DNA of 10,260 bases from DATKCJ01 sp035513275 (lineage in GTDB: Bacteria; Verrucomicrobiota; Verrucomicrobiia; Opitutales; Opitutaceae): NCBI GenBank assembly GCA_035513275.1, contig DATKCJ010000105.1, forward strand, positions 1-10,260, given 5' to 3'. The position numbers and the translations under genes were made by a program. The notes beneath the pieces are model-generated. The model made no database searches and was not told where the DNA came from. It saw only the letters and a list, made by a program, of their open reading frames with translations. Positions 1 through 6,947 of this stretch are shown here, piece by piece. The stretch's first letter is position 1. The number at the start of each line of letters is the position of its first letter.

Positions 1-1
1 C

Positions 2-1207
2 ACGACGACCATGGACGTGATCGTGAAGGGATTCGGCTCCACCGTCGGAAAGATCGGGATCATTATCATCTTCGGAATTCTTCTCGGCCAGTATCTCGAG
101 GACAGCCGGGGTGCGGAGAGACTGGCGCGTAGCGTGGTCGGGATGGTGGGCGACAAACGCTCGCCGTTCGCGATGGCGATCAGTGGTTATCTCATCTCGA
201 TTCCCGTGTTCAGCGACGTGGGCTATGTGATCATGAGTCCGCTCGCGAAGGCCATTTCGCGGCGCAGCGGGATTTCATTCCACGTGATAGCCGTGTCGCT
301 TGCCGGCGGCTTGCTCGCGACTCATGTGCTCGTGCCGCCGACACCGGGACCGCTCGCCGTGGCGGGACTGCTCGGGATCGACATGGGTCGGATGATCCTC
401 TGGGGCGGCGTGGTCGCGTTGTGCATGACACTCGGAGGCTGGCTGTGGGCGATCCTCGTGATTCCGCGTTACATGGCGACGTGGATTCCTCCGGCTGCAG
501 ACCTCGGATCCGCACAGCCGTTGAGTCCTGCGGAAGAGAGGAGCATGCCGGGAATTTTCGCGGCACTGTTCCCGCTTCTCCTGCCGCTTGTCCTCATACT
601 CATGGACACCACCAGCAGGATGCTGCTCGAGGAAGGGCATCCGGTTCGCCTTGTCGCGGCCGCGATCGGAAACGCCAACGTCGCGGTCTTCCTCGGCGCC
701 TGCGCCGCGCTCGCACTCCTGCACAAGAAGCTGCGCGCGGCAGGCAAGCCTGCACTCGCTGCGGTCGAGGGAGCGTTGAAGAGCGCCGGGCCGATCATCT
801 TCATCACCGCCGCGGGAGGTAGTCTCGGCGCGATTCTCGAGAAGTCGGGAGCAGGCGGCACGATCGCGGAATTCTTCGCGGGCAGCGGATTGCCGTTCCT
901 GCTGATCCCGTTCGCGATCTCGGGGTTGCTGAAAACGATCCAAGGCTCGGGCACGGTCGCCGTCGTTACCGCCGCGACGCTTTGCCTGCCGATTGCGCAA
1001 CAACTACAGATGGACCCGCTCCTGATTGCGCTCAGTGCTGGCTCTGGCGCCAGATTGATCTGCCACGTGAACGACAGCTTCTTCTGGGTGTTCGCCAACA
1101 TGAGCGGCATCGACACGCGCACCGCGCTCAAGACCCTGAGCCTGTCGAACATCGCGCTCGCCTTCAGCGGACTCGCCGGCACGTGGATGGTCAGTTTCTT
1201 CCTTTAG
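2..1207 (+). CDS. GntP family permease, 5' end missing
   Basis: Inner-membrane permease of the gluconate:H+ symporter (GntP) family, which imports gluconate and related sugar acids. The frame is open to the left edge. The first visible Met (position 11) lines up with about residue 45-60 of family members, which are usually 440-460 residues long, so the first one or two membrane segments lie outside the window. The visible part is 398 residues from that Met and almost entirely hydrophobic. It carries the family signature HVLVPPTPGP at about residues 105-114 and a late CHVNDSFFW segment near residues 350-358, matching the SHVNDS-type motif of GntP proteins. A short hydrophilic loop near residues 155-175 separates two membrane blocks. 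The substrate cannot be read from sequence. An 87-bp gap with no obvious terminator leads to the FAD/DUF1593 gene on the same strand, so the two may be co-transcribed. Confidence 0.9.
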   Translation, partial: TTTMDVIVKGFGSTVGKIGIIIIFGILLGQYLEDSRGAERLARSVVGMVGDKRSPFAMAISGYLISIPVFSDVGYVIMSPLAKAISRRSGISFHVIAVSLAGGLLATHVLVPPTPGPLAVAGLLGIDMGRMILWGGVVALCMTLGGWLWAILVIPRYMATWIPPAADLGSAQPLSPAEERSMPGIFAALFPLLLPLVLILMDTTSRMLLEEGHPVRLVAAAIGNANVAVFLGACAALALLHKKLRAAGKPALAAVEGALKSAGPIIFITAAGGSLGAILEKSGAGGTIAEFFAGSGLPFLLIPFAISGLLKTIQGSGTVAVVTAATLCLPIAQQLQMDPLLIALSAGSGARLICHVNDSFFWVFANMSGIDTRTALKTLSLSNIALAFSGLAGTWMVSFFL

Positions 1208-1321
1208 GCGCAGCACAGTCACACGGGGCCCGACTTCGAGAACCGGCCACAGACCGGATCGATGCGGGAGTCAGCGAGGTGAAGTCTGCGGGAGTTGTGC
1301 TTTACGTGCTGCGTGCGTTCG

Positions 1322-3931
1322 ATGGATCGCATGCACCTCGTTCGCCCCGCCGTCGTTGCGCTTGCCCTCGCGTTGCCATCGCTCTCCGCTGCCGTCATGG
1401 TGCATGACGTCGTCATTTACGGCGGCACCTCGGCCGCGATCACGGCCGCGATCCAGGCCAAGTCGATGGGCAAATCGGTGATCGTGGTCTCGCCGGACAT
1501 CCATCTTGGCGGACTCACAAGCGGCGGACTTGGCTTCACCGATAGCGGCGACAAATCGGTCATCGGCGGTCTGTCGCGCGAATTTTATCACCGCGTCTGG
1601 CAACACTACCAGAGACCGGAGGCGTGGACGTGGCAGAAGCGGTCCGAGTTCGGTAACCGCGGTCAGGGCACACGCGCGATCGATGACGAGACGGAGACGA
1701 TGTGGGTTTTCGAGCCCGGCGTCGCAGAAGGAATATTCGAAGCATGGGTGAAAGAACACGGGCTCCAGATCGTGCGAGACGAATGGCTCGATCGAGAAAG
1801 TGGCGTCGTCGTGCGCGATGGGCGGATCGTGTCGATCTCCACGCTGAGCGGCGCGACGTATCGCGGACGCATGTTCATCGACGCAACCTATGAAGGCGAC
1901 CTGATGGCGGCGGCGGGCGTGGACTACCGCGTCGGCCGCGAGGCGAACAGCGAATACGGCGAGCAGCACAATGGCGTGCAGACCGGCGTGTTGCACCACA
2001 ACCATCATTTCGGCACCGTGCCGAATCCGGTCGACCCGTATGTCGTGCCGGGCGACCCAAAGAGCGGCGTGCTTCCGCGTATCAGCACAGAGCCGCCGGG
2101 CACTTTCGGCGCCGCAGATCACCGCGTGCAGGCCTACTGCTTCCGCACCTGCTACACGAACGATCCGGACAACCGCGTGCCGTGGCCGAAACCGGAAGGC
2201 TACGATGTCTCGCAATACGAGGTGCTCGTGCGGATCTTCGATGCCGGCTGGCGAGGATTCTTCGGCAAGTTCGACAGAGTGCCGAACGACAAAACCGACA
2301 CGAACAACCACGGTCCGTTCAGCTACGACAACATCGGCTACAACTACGATTATCCCGAGGCCAGCTACGAGCGACGTCGCGAGATCGTTGCCGAGCACCG
2401 CACCTATCAGCAGGGGTTGATCTGGTTTGTCGCGAACGACCCGCGCATTCCGAAGGACGTGCAGGAGGAATTCAACACATGGGGGCTCGCGCGCGACGAG
2501 TTCACCGACAATGGCCACTGGCCGCACCAGCTCTACATCCGTGAGGCGCGTCGGATGGTCGGCCTGCACGTGATGACAGAGAATCAGATCCGACTCTTCG
2601 AGCCGACGCCCGATCCTGTAGGGATGGGAAGCTACACGATCGATTCGCACAACGTGCAGCGCTACATCACACCCGAGGGCTTCGTCCAGAACGAGGGCGA
2701 CATCGGCGTGCACCTGAAAGGGCCCTACACCATCGCATACGGCTCGCTTGTGCCGAAGCGCGGCCAGGCAGGAAACCTGCTCGTGCCTGTCGCGTGCTCG
2801 GCCACGCACATCGCCTACGGTTCGATCCGCATGGAGCCCGTGTTCATGATCCTCGGGCAGTCTGCCGCAACCGCCGCGGTGATCGCGCTCGACACGAAAA
2901 TCGATGTGCAGGATGTGCTATATGCGGACCTCCGCGCGCGTCTGCTTGCGGACGGACAAATTCTCGAGAAGTCGGCAGCGCCTGTTGTTGCCGCGCTGGA
3001 TGCCAAGAATTCGACGCCCGATGATGCCTCGCGTCCACGCGTGATCGTATCGTCCGACATCGGCGGTTCCGATCCCGACGACTTCCAATCGCTCGTCCAT
3101 TACCTCGTCTATGCGGATCGGTTCGATACCGAGGGCCTCGTGAGTTCGCCTCCGAATGCAGGTCGCGCTGCAGACATACTCAAGACGCTCGACGCGTATG
3201 CGTCGGATTACGGGGCGCTGCGGCGGGCGTCCGACCGATATCCGACGCCGGAAGCACTGCGGGCTGTCGTTGCGCAGGGAGCGACCGATCCGCAGGCCGG
3301 AGAAAAGCCGGCCGACGAACTCAACGACGGCGCACGCCTGATCATCGAGCGTGCGCGGGCCGGCGATCCTCGGCCGCTCTACGTGCTTGTCTGGGGCTCG
3401 ATCACGGACGTCGCACTGGCGGTCCACCACGCGCCCGACATCAAGGGGAAGCTTCGGATCTACAGCATCGGTTCATGGAACACGCGGCTCGACGAGCGTG
3501 CGCGCGACTACCTCTTTGCGCAGCATCCCGATCTCTGGTGGATCGAGAACGACACGACGTTTCGCGGCATGTATATCGGCGGCCCCCAAGCCGGGGATTT
3601 GGGCAACGAGAGCTTCGTCGCCGCACACGTGCGCGACCGGGCTGAGCTCGGGGCACTTTTCGCGCGCATGAAAGGCGACATCAAGATGGGAGACACCCCG
3701 AGCGTCCTGTATCTCCTCAACGGTGTGGCCGACGATCCCGAGGCGTCGGGCTGGGGCGGCCGTTTTGTTCGGCCGTTTCCGAACGAGCGACCGCACTACT
3801 GGCATGACGATCCCAACCCGGCGTATGCGGAGGGAGACAAGGCCGGCGCGAAGACGGTGAACCGCTGGCGCGAAGACTACCTGCGTGACTGGGCCCGGCG
3901 CATGGCCCGATTGCCTTTCACGGGGGGCTAG
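1322..3931 (+). CDS. Secreted FAD-dependent oxidoreductase fused to a nucleoside-hydrolase-like (DUF1593) domain
   Basis: One uninterrupted frame holds two domains. Residue numbers count from the alternative TTG at 1295. The ATG at 1322 (residue 10) is preferred because it starts a compact signal peptide: basic n-region, VVALALALP core, cleavage near LSA-A at about residue 33. The TTG at 1295 has GAGGTGAAG at 1276-1284 and remains possible. Residues 38-560 resemble the FAD_oxidored family (PF12831): a Rossmann strand DVVIYGGTSAA, then HLGGLTSGGLGFTD, and late family-typical blocks IDSHNVQRY and SATHIAYGSIRMEP. Residues 580-870 resemble DUF1593 (PF07632): an Asp cluster D588, D593, D595, D596 like the calcium site of nucleoside hydrolases, YVLVWGSITDVA at 696-707, then ENDTTFRGMY and a GWGGRFVRP block. 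The protein ends right after that domain, without the C-terminal domain of Sde182-type DUF1593 proteins. The expected site is the periplasm or outside. Substrates are unknown; both domain families occur in polysaccharide-degrading bacteria. Domain calls are firm, the joint function is not. Confidence 0.88.
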   Translation: MDRMHLVRPAVVALALALPSLSAAVMVHDVVIYGGTSAAITAAIQAKSMGKSVIVVSPDIHLGGLTSGGLGFTDSGDKSVIGGLSREFYHRVWQHYQRPEAWTWQKRSEFGNRGQGTRAIDDETETMWVFEPGVAEGIFEAWVKEHGLQIVRDEWLDRESGVVVRDGRIVSISTLSGATYRGRMFIDATYEGDLMAAAGVDYRVGREANSEYGEQHNGVQTGVLHHNHHFGTVPNPVDPYVVPGDPKSGVLPRISTEPPGTFGAADHRVQAYCFRTCYTNDPDNRVPWPKPEGYDVSQYEVLVRIFDAGWRGFFGKFDRVPNDKTDTNNHGPFSYDNIGYNYDYPEASYERRREIVAEHRTYQQGLIWFVANDPRIPKDVQEEFNTWGLARDEFTDNGHWPHQLYIREARRMVGLHVMTENQIRLFEPTPDPVGMGSYTIDSHNVQRYITPEGFVQNEGDIGVHLKGPYTIAYGSLVPKRGQAGNLLVPVACSATHIAYGSIRMEPVFMILGQSAATAAVIALDTKIDVQDVLYADLRARLLADGQILEKSAAPVVAALDAKNSTPDDASRPRVIVSSDIGGSDPDDFQSLVHYLVYADRFDTEGLVSSPPNAGRAADILKTLDAYASDYGALRRASDRYPTPEALRAVVAQGATDPQAGEKPADELNDGARLIIERARAGDPRPLYVLVWGSITDVALAVHHAPDIKGKLRIYSIGSWNTRLDERARDYLFAQHPDLWWIENDTTFRGMYIGGPQAGDLGNESFVAAHVRDRAELGALFARMKGDIKMGDTPSVLYLLNGVADDPEASGWGGRFVRPFPNERPHYWHDDPNPAYAEGDKAGAKTVNRWREDYLRDWARRMARLPFTGG

Positions 3932-5342
3932 TTCTCGCGGACGAATCCGCAGCGGCGGCCTCTTGGGCTTCCATCATTCCAAGCTTTTGAATCCGGCCTG
4001 TGTTAACCTGGCGGGCAAACCAGAAGGACACCGCTGTCGCAAGCACACCGAGTAATGCAAGGTAGAGGAACCCGCTTTCGTAGTCGTAAGCGGTGGAGTT
4101 TCCAAGGTCGGTGGAAATGCCCAGGAAAGTGACGCCGGTTATCCAGAGGCCGATGCCGTTATTGATGAAAATATTGACAACGCCACGCGTGATGCCGATG
4201 CCCGAACACACGGTCCCAAGCCGGTCCCGCGGGACGAAGTCGAACATCATGGAAACAGTGCAGACGACACCGACACTGCCGACGCCATTCTGAACGACCC
4301 AATAGATGATGACGGAGGTCTGCGATGGAGGCCCGTCGCCGGAGCGGAGTTTGAGAAAGACAAAGAAGAAGAAGTGGATCGCTGTCAGGATCGCCGCGAG
4401 CAGCTCGAACATGACGATGCGGTTGAGTCGATCGGCCAGCCACCCGCCCAATGGGAGGAAGAAGAACATGCTGGCCGATGTGCTGATGGCGATGACGTTG
4501 CCATAGGTTTGCTTTGAAAACCCCCATTGCTCCGTGAATAGAAGTGGAGCCAGGCTTCCGAAACCGATCCAGAAAATCATTTGGGCGAGTGCGATGCCGT
4601 AAAGTGTGAGCCATTGCCTCTGGCCAAATACCTCGCGGAGGAAGTTGCCCAAAGCCTTCATCAAAAACGCCGGATTCAGCCGCGGGCGTTGGCCCGGCAG
4701 GTCGCGCGGTGGAGTCTCCTTGATGCCGAATCCGACAAACGCCATGGAGCACAAGGCGAGGACGGCACCAATCCAGAAGATCGCGTGTTCGCCGGTGAAC
4801 GAGCCGATGCCGGGCAACGCGAACGAGTCGTCCCACCGTCCGATGAGGATGGCGAAGAAGAAGGCCAGCATCATCTGCCTCGCGAAAGTCAGCGCGGCCG
4901 TTGAGCGGCCTCGCTGGTGTGGCGGCACAACTTCGTTGACAAGCGACTCGTAGGGATTGTCGGCGTCGCGCAGCATTTCGTAAAGAAACAGCGTTCCGAC
5001 CAACAGCCAGAGTGTGTCGATCTCCGGGAGGATGATGCAGCCAACCGCAATCGCGCTCCATCCGGCGAGCAGGAATGGCTTGCGGCGACCCCAACGCGTC
5101 CAGATCCGATCGCTGGTGTAGTTGCACGTCGCGCCAACGAAGATGTTAAACATCAGGTTGAAGCTCGCGACCAAGGTGATGATGAGCGGCGCGCTGACGA
5201 ATTCACGCAGCTTGAATGTGATCGCGATGGTGGAGATCTGCTCGAAGAACAGTTTCGCCGCCCAAGGCCCGGTCATGAGTCCAATCCAGAGCCAGGGGGC
5301 CTGTCTTTGTCCGGTGCGGATCGGCCAAAGGGAAGTTTTCAT
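3918..5342 (-). CDS. MFS transporter, SLC45/GPH-like sugar carrier
   Basis: Inner-membrane major facilitator protein of 474 residues from the ATG at 5342; a TTG two codons upstream (5348) is the alternative. It has about 12 hydrophobic segments. The loop between helices 2 and 3 has SDRIWTRWGRRKPF at about residues 77-90, the DR..(S/T)RWGRR.P signature shared by SLC45-type sucrose/proton carriers and GPH symporters. A second-half counterpart, GGWLADRLNR, lies about midway. These families move mono- or disaccharides with protons or cations; the actual substrate is not visible. The gene follows the Gfo/Idh/MocA gene on the same strand after 44 bp, which suggests one operon for uptake plus processing. 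No clear ribosome binding site is seen. Its last 14 bases overlap the end of the convergent FAD/DUF1593 gene. Confidence 0.9.
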   Translation of the reverse strand: MKTSLWPIRTGQRQAPWLWIGLMTGPWAAKLFFEQISTIAITFKLREFVSAPLIITLVASFNLMFNIFVGATCNYTSDRIWTRWGRRKPFLLAGWSAIAVGCIILPEIDTLWLLVGTLFLYEMLRDADNPYESLVNEVVPPHQRGRSTAALTFARQMMLAFFFAILIGRWDDSFALPGIGSFTGEHAIFWIGAVLALCSMAFVGFGIKETPPRDLPGQRPRLNPAFLMKALGNFLREVFGQRQWLTLYGIALAQMIFWIGFGSLAPLLFTEQWGFSKQTYGNVIAISTSASMFFFLPLGGWLADRLNRIVMFELLAAILTAIHFFFFVFLKLRSGDGPPSQTSVIIYWVVQNGVGSVGVVCTVSMMFDFVPRDRLGTVCSGIGITRGVVNIFINNGIGLWITGVTFLGISTDLGNSTAYDYESGFLYLALLGVLATAVSFWFARQVNTGRIQKLGMMEAQEAAAADSSARTSPP

Positions 5343-5386
5343 CGGCAATTGGGAACAACGGGGGCGCCGATTGTGAAGCTTGATGT

Positions 5387-6733
5387 TCAGTCACGCAGGA
5401 CGTGCAGAGGATCAATGCACGCCGCGCCGGCGGGCGGGCGACCGAAGTCGGGAATCGGCAGTCGCTCGCCCTCCTTTTTGGAGGACTCGTGGGCGACGAT
5501 GCCCGGGGCGTTGTAGCGCGCGGCCTGCCAGACGTGGTTCGGCGGCAGCATCTCCCTGGCAACGGCCTCGAGAAAATCCTGCACGAGAAATTGGTGCGAA
5601 CCGGCGTGGCCGTTGGGCAGGCCGACGAACGCTTCGGGCAAACGCTCCACCGCATGTTCTTCCGATGCTCCCAGGTGAAACCGGCCGATGTGACTGCGTG
5701 GAAGATTACCCCGGTTTTCCTCGGTGATTTCGACTCCGCGATTGTTTGGATGCAGATGGGGCAGTCGCTGCTTGGCGGTTTTGAGGTATTTCTTTCCGTA
5801 GTCGAACTCTCCGTCTATCGGATTCTTCGCGACCTGCCGCGATTCGCACCAGATGCCTTCGGTCATGCGGCCCTCGATCTGAATGTTTTCGGTCATCACC
5901 CTGTGGAGATCCTCCAGGATCGCGAGGCCGGGTTGCTCCTCGTAGGCGGCCATCGTGCCGTAAATGGTCTGACGGCTCTCACCGGCACCGATCCGGCGGA
6001 ACTCGTTGATCCGTGCCATGCCGCCGTCGGCCGTGCGAAACAGTGCGGTTTCGTTCGAGAAGCAGTTCCGCCAATGACTGAGCTCCCGCGTGAAGATTCC
6101 GTCGGGATGCCGGTCGGCAAAGCCGAGGGAGCTGACGCTGGACATCCGGCTGAACGTCACACCGAGCACATGGCACAAGGAGTGCGTGGAATAGAGCATC
6201 GGTGGGATGCTCGCGAAGTGGCGCCACGGTTCGCCGTCGTTCCGCGCGAACGCGCTGTAGAAGTGGGACATGTCGTGGTGGTATTGACCCTCGCCGTAGA
6301 CGAACCGTCCAAAGTCCCCTTGGGCAAATCGCTTCCGGCAATAGATGTTTGGAGGCCGGTAATAGCTGGTCTCGCCCAGCATGTAGGTCTTGCCCGAGGC
6401 CTTTGTCGCATCGACCAGCCCGACCATTTCCTCGAGTGTGACGGCGGCGGGCACGGCGGAATAAACATGCTTTCCGGCCCGGAGGGCTTCGATTGCCAAG
6501 GGCGCATGAGTCCACCGCTGCGTGAAGATCGCGACGGCATCCACATCGGACGCGATCAATTCCTCCGCGGTGGCATACGTTTGACGGATCCGGAATCTGT
6601 TTGCGACGTCGCGGCGAAGATCCTCACGGAGTTCGGCGATCGTCACTTCCCGGACCATGGGGTGCACTTGAAACAGCTCGATGAAGTGTTGGGCAAACGA
6701 ACCGGTGCCGATGAATCCTATCTTGATGGACAT
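5387..6733 (-). CDS. Gfo/Idh/MocA family oxidoreductase lacking the usual EKP lysine
   Basis: NAD(P)-dependent sugar oxidoreductase of 448 residues. The ATG at 6733 is chosen because the Rossmann fold begins at once (MSIKIGFIGTGSFAQ; G6, G9, G11). The frame extends upstream to 6853, but that part is basic and unlike the family. Residues 87-95 (GKHVYSAVP) occupy the place of the GKHVxxEKP motif: the usual Glu-Lys is Ala93-Val94. The following TLEEM, the ETSYYRPP stretch (121-128) and GEGQYHHDM (147-155) recall the arrangement in NAD-dependent GH109 glycosidases, which also have VP instead of KP. The protein could therefore be a dehydrogenase or an NAD-dependent glycosidase or lyase acting through a transient keto sugar. 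It has no signal peptide, so it is expected in the cytosol. It is the first gene of an operon with the MFS transporter and divergent from the sulfatase gene, with 214 bp between the two starts. Confidence 0.88.
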   Translation of the reverse strand: MSIKIGFIGTGSFAQHFIELFQVHPMVREVTIAELREDLRRDVANRFRIRQTYATAEELIASDVDAVAIFTQRWTHAPLAIEALRAGKHVYSAVPAAVTLEEMVGLVDATKASGKTYMLGETSYYRPPNIYCRKRFAQGDFGRFVYGEGQYHHDMSHFYSAFARNDGEPWRHFASIPPMLYSTHSLCHVLGVTFSRMSSVSSLGFADRHPDGIFTRELSHWRNCFSNETALFRTADGGMARINEFRRIGAGESRQTIYGTMAAYEEQPGLAILEDLHRVMTENIQIEGRMTEGIWCESRQVAKNPIDGEFDYGKKYLKTAKQRLPHLHPNNRGVEITEENRGNLPRSHIGRFHLGASEEHAVERLPEAFVGLPNGHAGSHQFLVQDFLEAVAREMLPPNHVWQAARYNAPGIVAHESSKKEGERLPIPDFGRPPAGAACIDPLHVLRD

Positions 6734-6851
6734 GTTGCAGACTCGGAGAGGGCGTCGCTTGCGTTTGTCGAGGGCATGCGACGAAGCGATGAGTGGCGGA
6801 ATGCCTCCGGGTCTCTTCCTGTGAACGAGCACTCCCGGCAAGGGCGGCATC

Positions 6852-6872
6852 ATTCATGTGGTTGCAATGGAT
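6852..6872. promoter_or_regulatory. Candidate LacI-type operator A
   Basis: The repeat reads ATTCAT-N9-ATGGAT, two 6-base arms in inverted orientation with one mismatch. It lies 75 bp before the sulfatase ATG and about 119 bp before the gfo ATG, so one site could serve both directions. Arms of the same type occur upstream of lacI and of the TonB receptor, there with 8-base spacers. The longer spacer and the mismatch make this the weakest of the three. Confidence 0.35.
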
Positions 6873-6934
6873 CGTGCTCGCAGTTCGTGCCGTTGCTGCA
6901 GCATTGGAAGCAGCCCGCCTGCGGGGCCCGCGGC

Positions 6935-6938
6935 GGAG
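6935..6938 (+). promoter_or_regulatory. Ribosome binding site deciding the sulfatase start
   Basis: GGAG lies 9 bases before the ATG at 6948. The sulfatase frame is open further upstream, to a GTG at 6858, but the extra 30 residues are Ser/Cys/Ala-rich, match no sulfatase N-terminus and do not form a signal peptide. This site therefore supports the short start and a cytosolic enzyme. Confidence 0.6.
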
Positions 6939-6947
6939 ACAGCGACA

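Larger units (their letters stand above)
6734..6947. promoter_or_regulatory. Divergent promoter region, gfo operon and sulfatase
   Basis: This 214-bp stretch separates the start codons of the minus-strand Gfo/Idh/MocA gene and the plus-strand sulfatase gene, so promoters for both must lie here or in the gene ends. No convincing -35/-10 pair with normal spacing was found. It contains the imperfect inverted repeat at 6852-6872 and a 10-bp palindrome TGCTGCAGCA at 6894-6903. The latter does not recur in the other intergenic regions. Confidence 0.5.

Noticed and set aside
1271..2809. A 512-codon open frame antisense to the FAD oxidoreductase gene
   Set aside because: The translation is rich in Arg, His, Val and Ala without domain-like patterns. 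The sense strand has clear family motifs throughout, so this is a shadow frame of high-GC coding DNA.
6894..6903. 10-bp palindrome TGCTGCAGCA between gfo and the sulfatase gene
   Set aside because: A short palindrome around a CTGCAG core is expected fairly often, and it does not recur in the other intergenic gaps.
6856..6947. A signal-peptide-like stretch (MWLQWIVLAVRAVAAALEAA) starting at 6856, in a different frame from the sulfatase
   Set aside because: It could suggest a frameshift that disconnected an export signal. However, the sulfatase has a well-placed GGAG before its own ATG, the fold begins immediately, and the relatives I recall also lack a signal. The hydrophobic run is short, interrupted by Arg, and passes into a very Arg-rich sequence.
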